A DNA stretch of 64,000 bases from Combretum micranthum (lineage: Eukaryota; Streptophyta; Magnoliopsida; Myrtales; Combretaceae), in contig JAMXBD010000113.1 of the NCBI GenBank assembly GCA_024138025.1, positions 1,116,001 to 1,180,000 of the forward strand, in the 5' to 3' direction. The notes under the pieces are model-generated. The model worked only from the letters and a program-made list of their open reading frames with translations, was not told where the DNA came from and made no database searches. Below are positions 59,635 to 64,000 of the stretch, piece after piece; the first letter of the stretch is position 1, and every line of letters starts with the position of its first letter. The position numbers were made by a program, and so were the translations under genes.

Positions 59635-59752
59635 TTGACAAGTAGCGCTTCCTATGCTTGACAAGTGGTGCATTTTTTTATATTGACAAGTGTCACCTCT
59701 TTAAGCTTGACAAGTGGTGCCTCCTTCACTTGACAAGTGTTGTCTCCCTATA
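59635..59752 (+). repeat. Five ~23-25-bp tandem copies of TTGACAAGTGGTGCCTCC-type unit
   Basis: TTGACAAGT starts at 59635, 59658, 59683, 59707 and 59730. Each is followed by a variant of GGTGCCTCC and a short spacer. No coding sense. Confidence 0.85.
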
Positions 59753-60184
59753 GCTCTTGTAGCAATTTCAAAGAAAAACTTCTAAGAATATGAATTGAGG
59801 TGCTTGAGAGGAGCTTAAGTTGTTTAAGTTGTCTATTATGTCAATTTAAGCGATGCGCATACAATGGTGCAGGGTAATTCTAAGATAATACCTTCTAAAT
59901 TGGAGTTAAGGTCTCTACATTGCTCATAGAACACTTTCTTAGTTGAAAAATAAAGTCTTAGTCTTATGCGGTTGAGTAATTTCAAAATTTTTGCTTATGC
60001 GATTAGGGTTTTGGGGCCTCCTAGGTTAAATTAGAGTTTTTTGTCTTATAAGTTTAGAAAGTTAGAACATTTATGTTTGCACGAGCGATATATTTATTTG
60101 AGCTCTAGATGTGTAGATTTTTATGAATTATTACTCATGATACAAATCTTATCTTATCTTTGGTATCTTTAAATGGCTAAGGAA

Positions 60185-61180
60185 GTTATTACTGAGTTTA
60201 CAATAGTCAATTACATTTCATCATATGGTAAATAAATTTTTAAGGTTTATAGCATGCTTCTAGCCATCTCCACTATAGTACAATTCTTCTATTCAACAAC
60301 ACCATTTTGTTGTAGAGTATGTTAAATAGTTAGTTGCCTTTTGATTCTAACATCTTCGCAATAATATTTGAATTCAATTCATGTATATTCACCTCAACGT
60401 TTAGTACTCAAAGTTTTCAACTTGTATCTACTTTACCTTTCTACCATAGCTTTAAATTTGAGAAAAGTGGCAAACACTTCTGACTTCTCCTTTCAAAAAT
60501 ATATCTCTATCATTCTACTATAATCATCTACAAATAAGATAAAATACATGTCACCATTTAAAGATGGTGTTCTTATTGAACCAAATATACCGGAATGAAA
60601 AAATTCCAATGGAGCTTTAGCTCTATATGATCTCTTTGGGAATGGCTAACATTGCATTTTGTCATAGATACAACCTTCACATATTCTCGCATGAGATGAC
60701 ATATTTGGCAACCAATCACCATAATTTTCTTCTTCAAAAATGAAGTCCCTTAAAAGTTTAAATGGCCACATCTCAAATGTCATAAGTGTGATTCATCATT
60801 TTTCACACTTTGCAAGGCAAATTCATTATTAAGAGGTATGGATAAAGGAAAAACTTTATTCATGCCCATCTTTACTTTAACCATAGTATAATTCTTCTTC
60901 TTATCAATAGTAATGCATTCATCATTATCAAAATTTGCTCGATAATCTCTTTTTAGCAATTGTTAACACTCAATAAATTCTAAGTTAAGTTAGGGATATA
61001 ATGGACATCATAAATCAGTTTAGAATTACCTCCCTTAGTTTCGATAGCAATTGCTCCTCTTTTAGTGATTTCAGGAGTTTTGCTATCTCCAAGCTTTACT
61101 ACAGACTTAAATTTATCATCAAACTCAACAAAAAATTCCTTATACCCAAACATGTGATAACTTTACCATGACCTCCATAT
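60185..61180 (-). pseudogene. Ty1/copia pol fragment: end of protease, GAG-pre-integrase and integrase core
   Basis: Reading right to left on the minus strand: FKSVVKLGDSKTPEITKRG and IYDVHYIPNLT*NLLSV (end of protease). Then comes the pre-integrase zinc region with GHLNF and REY..V variants in several frames. Then RTPSLNGDMYFILFVDDYSRM and QQNGVVE*KN..VEMARSML of the integrase core. The first catalytic Asp (usual HTDI) reads HSGI, and the usual RTDRGGEY is altered, so the enzyme is dead. Many stops and shifts. RT and RNase H are absent to the left. Confidence 0.85.
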
Positions 61181-61443
61181 TGTTGTTTCCTTGAAATTTT
61201 CCAAGCGTCCTGTGATGTGGTTGTACCATAATTCATTGTAAAATTGATTTACTAACCCTTCATTTTATGAAAGACAATACTTCAGTTTTTTTTCATGATA
61301 TTTTCTTTATGCTCTTTTCGTTGAGATACCATCCAGCTTGCTTTTATCTATAGGATGGTAATAGAGATTTAATAACCTTCCTAAAAAATATCTCGCAAAT
61401 CTTATAAGATAAATAATGTTCTCATTATTATACTCTCTCTCTT

Positions 61444-61474
<31 letters not shown>

Positions 61475-61618
61475 TTACCAACAAACATAAAAAATAACTT
61501 GTTAGGAAAAATTGAATGTAGCATGACTGCTTGTTGATGCTATAGTTAAGGTTTTATATATAGCTTTTAAGTGTTTGGGTTTTAGAAATAAAAAAGGTTT
61601 CGCTTTGATACCAAAAGT
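61181..61618 (-). mobile_element. 5' end remnant of the copia element with initiator-Met PBS
   Basis: On the minus strand TGGTATCAAAGC (at about 61598-61609) is a near match to the initiator-Met PBS TGGTATCAGAGC used by most copia elements, preceded by a CCAACACA end that suits an LTR terminus. Most of gag is deleted between it and the pol fragment. A CT/TA microsatellite lies at 61432-61475. The LTR itself should lie to the right but its far end was not found. Confidence 0.55.
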
Positions 61619-61938
61619 GTGTTGGCTGCAAATATAGGTCTATTTGAATTGTTAAATTTTTATATGTATCATATTTATATTAGATCTATATCTATAAATA
61701 AGCATCATATCTATATCATATTTATATTGTATATGTTTGATCAGTTTATATGTAAAACTGATAATTTATTAGTAGTATCTATTTTTTATAAATATTTTAT
61801 TAAAAATAATAAAAATATTATACAAAAATTACTAAAACATTACGAGACATGCATACCCATAATCAATTCTTTAAAGGTTAAAAAAACGTAAACTAATAAA
61901 GATGGAATTAGAACACCACATTCGGCTGATTTGTTATC

Positions 61939-61946
61939 TGACGTCA
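61939..61946. promoter_or_regulatory. TGACGTCA palindrome (bZIP site)
   Basis: A perfect ACGT-core palindrome bound by TGA and other bZIP factors. It lies about 560 bp upstream of the TATA box at 62502, in a stretch that looks like gene promoter rather than transposon. Regulatory role inferred. Confidence 0.45.
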
Positions 61947-62282
61947 TAACGACATGAAAGCTTGATCTCATGCTGTCATACAAAAGGCAAATACAATACA
62001 TGCTTTGCCTAACATACGACATCACCTTTCTTGGTAAAGTCAAAAACGGTGCAACTGTCCCTTTCACCAAGAAGAAAATTTTGACGGGTAATCATGATGG
62101 GCAGATTTGGCTGGTCCCAATTGCTTCATGAGAAGCACATTTCACCGCCAACAGGCAACAGATATAATAAAATCGCAAATTTTACAATTTTTTTAAACAA
62201 AATTTACTTATGTTTAAAAATTTTATCGACACTTTTATTATATACCGCTAATTAATTCAGCTAGTAGCACTAAGCTGTCCGT

Positions 62283-62432
62283 TCCCTTTCTTGTTCTCCA
62301 CCAAAACATCGTTCCATAGCTACACGTTTTTGTGTGTCTTCACTGCAATTCTATCAGTGCCCTTCCTTATTCGCCACCAAAACAGCGTTCCATGGTACAC
62401 ATTTTTGTGTCTTCACTGCAATTCTGCACTTT
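62283..62432 (+). repeat. 76-bp tandem duplication upstream of the right-edge gene
   Basis: Two copies (62283-62358 and 62359-62432) share CCACCAAAACA.CGTTCCAT and TTTTTGTG..TCTTCACTGCAATTCT. They lie 70-220 bp before the TATA box, so promoter elements within are doubled. Confidence 0.85.
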
Positions 62433-62501
62433 CCTCTTTCTTTCCATTTACAGGTGCTATCCAGCAAAGGTTTTTTCTTTTTAGCTTCCCTTTTAATTTT
62501 C

Positions 62502-62509
62502 TATATATA
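62502..62509 (+). promoter_or_regulatory. TATA box of the right-edge gene
   Basis: CTATATATAG at 62501-62510 sits in a pyrimidine-rich context with candidate leader sequence about 30 bp downstream and a possible leader donor GAG|GTGATG at 62570. Confidence 0.5.
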
Positions 62510-62784
62510 GCCTTTTTTATTCAGTTTGATGCATTGCCTAAATATCAATGCATATCAGTAAATTATAGCGAGGTGATGCCTTTTCATTGATGATAATTTA
62601 AGGGCTATAGTTATTTAGCAGCAGCATCTATCATATTATAGTTGCCACTTGCCGGATTCCTGCTTGCTCGTTTTGCTTTTGCAATTTTTTTTTTTTCCTT
62701 TTACAATATTATATGGTTTTATTCTTATAAAGTATTTAACTCAATCAATTTATTATATTTTTCAGTTGGATCACTGAAGTGAAG

Positions 62785-62854
62785 ATGGATTCATATGTTC
62801 TGGCTACCAATGCAACAATAACTCCTCTGGAATTATCAGAGGACCATCAAATCC
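62785..62854 (+). CDS. First coding exon of an unidentified gene leaving the window
   Basis: A pyrimidine-rich tract and acceptor TTTTTCAG (ending 62765) precede a 19-bp leader and the ATG. The exon reads MDSYVLATNATITPLELSED then HQI and reaches a donor ATCC|GTACGC at 62855 after 23 codons plus one base. If not spliced, the frame stops nine codons later. The next exon was not found in the remaining 1.1 kb, so it probably lies beyond the window. With so little protein the family cannot be named. Support is the coherent order TATA, leader, intron, acceptor, ATG and donor. Confidence 0.4.
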
Positions 62855-64000
62855 GTACGCTTATTTTTCTTTTAGCTTGAAAATTTGTATATATACACAT
62901 AATACGAAAATTCTATCATCCCAATGGTGGCATTGGTTATTATTTAGCAACTTATATTCATATCTGACTGTGATTGCACCATTAATATACTTAATATACC
63001 CATTATTATATTTATTTTAAGGTTAGATAATTCGATGGGCTTGTAAAAGTTTTCAAGGTTTCATTGTACTACGAAGCTTAGTGAAGTACTTTCTCTCGGA
63101 TGCATATATAATCATGCATATTAACTAAATTATATTTTGCTCTGTACATTTTATTTGTACGTCTTGTGATAGCATATATGTTATCTACAGATTGTGTCAT
63201 ACAATTAGAAATTATATCAGTTATTTCATATGTTATATTTTCTACCTAAAATACATAAAAATAGCTTATATCTATGGAGATTCTGCCAAGATTCCACTGC
63301 GAATGCTGGAACAAAAAGTGATGGTCTAGCTTAATTACTCAATGTAGTGAATTATTATGTTGATATTGTATCAAAATGATATGTTATTCATGTTACATTA
63401 TAGGCATGGATACCTCAGAAACTAGTATTTAGATACATATAAACTCCCAAAATTCTAAAACCAGCTTTAACCTCCTCATAATATCCTAAGTACCTGCTAA
63501 TCGCATGAACCGGCATATCATAATAATAAGAATAATGATGATGATGATGATGGTTATGATCATGCAATAGTTTGGATTTCAGCATGAGATTGGGTATATC
63601 CTATTTTTAGAAGTTACTGGAAACATGAAATCATGATATGGATTATAAGTGTGGCCATATGCTTCTCATAATGTTATAGAATATTATACCATGTATCATT
63701 ATCTGCATGCATCTCATATGTGATATTTATCTACCTTGGGGCTATATCCTCACCTTGCACTGTGTTATCAAAAAATCCTATGGACCCCTTTTATATATGA
63801 TCTATCGAACCAGACGTGTTCAATCTTTCAACTTTCAAGGGTTAGTCAATATGGATGAAAGCTGCTCGTTTCTAGTGACATCAAATGCATGAGCATGAGC
63901 AGCAAAAAAAAAAAAAAAAAAAATTAATAATAATAATAAATAAATATATAAATAAAATCAATGAATAATATGTAGAGGCACATTTGGTAATTAGGCTGAA
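62855..64000 (+). other. Probable first large intron of the right-edge gene
   Basis: AT-rich sequence with a (GAT)-type microsatellite (63535-63552) and an A-run followed by (AAT)n (63903-63940). No exon-like segment or element ends recognised. Confidence 0.3.

Noticed and set aside
59635..59752. CRISPR-like array
   Set aside because: Plant DNA, spacers of only a few to 15 bases with no consistent unique spacers; an ordinary minisatellite.

Overview
This is nuclear DNA of a flowering plant, most likely a eudicot. The two recognisable host genes are plant-specific families: a malectin-type (CrRLK1L) receptor kinase and a POLLENLESS3/TDM1-family TPR protein. The intergenic DNA is AT-rich and full of LTR retrotransposons and MITEs. 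I could not name the species.

Layout. (1) 1-11 kb is the gene-bearing end. It holds the 3' part of a HERK2-like receptor kinase (1-1295, + strand, cut by the window edge), three MITE-like inserts (2930-3248, 3546-4425 and 5408-5885, the last with a perfect 8-bp target duplication), and a five-exon POLLENLESS3-like gene (8040-10685, +) with a consensus G2/M (MSA) promoter motif about 300 bp upstream of its ATG. (2) 14.2-32.1 kb is one decayed Ty3/gypsy chromovirus on the minus strand. It has two 434-bp LTRs, a perfect ATATA target duplication, PBS, PPT, gag, protease, RT-RNase H, integrase and a chromodomain tail. It has been split twice. A 4.2-kb solo LTR (A) sits in the integrase. A second block (F) sits just upstream of the chromodomain and itself contains solo LTR E (TSD TTAAT), which contains solo LTR B (TSD CATGC). 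That is four levels of nesting. (3) 33.5-40.9 kb has another MITE, a remnant of an F-type LTR, and a 4.3-kb minus-strand LTR (C) of the same family as A and B, still attached to its PPT. (4) 42.3-57.3 kb is a decayed Athila/TAT-like element on the plus strand with a tRNA-Asp-type PBS, a broken Athila-type gag, no visible pol, and a second internal unit with its own TATA box, 5'-leader intron and a broken ORF. It also holds 3' tandem repeats, a PPT and a 1.67-kb 3' LTR. LTR D and a small solo LTR-like insert lie inside it. (5) 57.3-64 kb has a decayed Ty1/copia pol fragment (minus strand), a TTGACAAG tandem repeat, and at the far right a promoter and first coding exon of an unidentified plus-strand gene that leaves the window.

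How it works together. Only the kinase, the POLLENLESS3-like gene and perhaps the right-edge gene look functional. The middle ~50 kb is a transposon graveyard shaped by insertion, LTR-LTR recombination (solo LTRs) and stop codons of the kind made by cytosine deamination. I found no CRISPR array, rRNA or convincing tRNA gene, and no clearly new biological system. The most informative structures are the datable insertion hierarchy, the palindromic GC-rich motifs in two LTR families, and the two-unit architecture of the Athila-like element.
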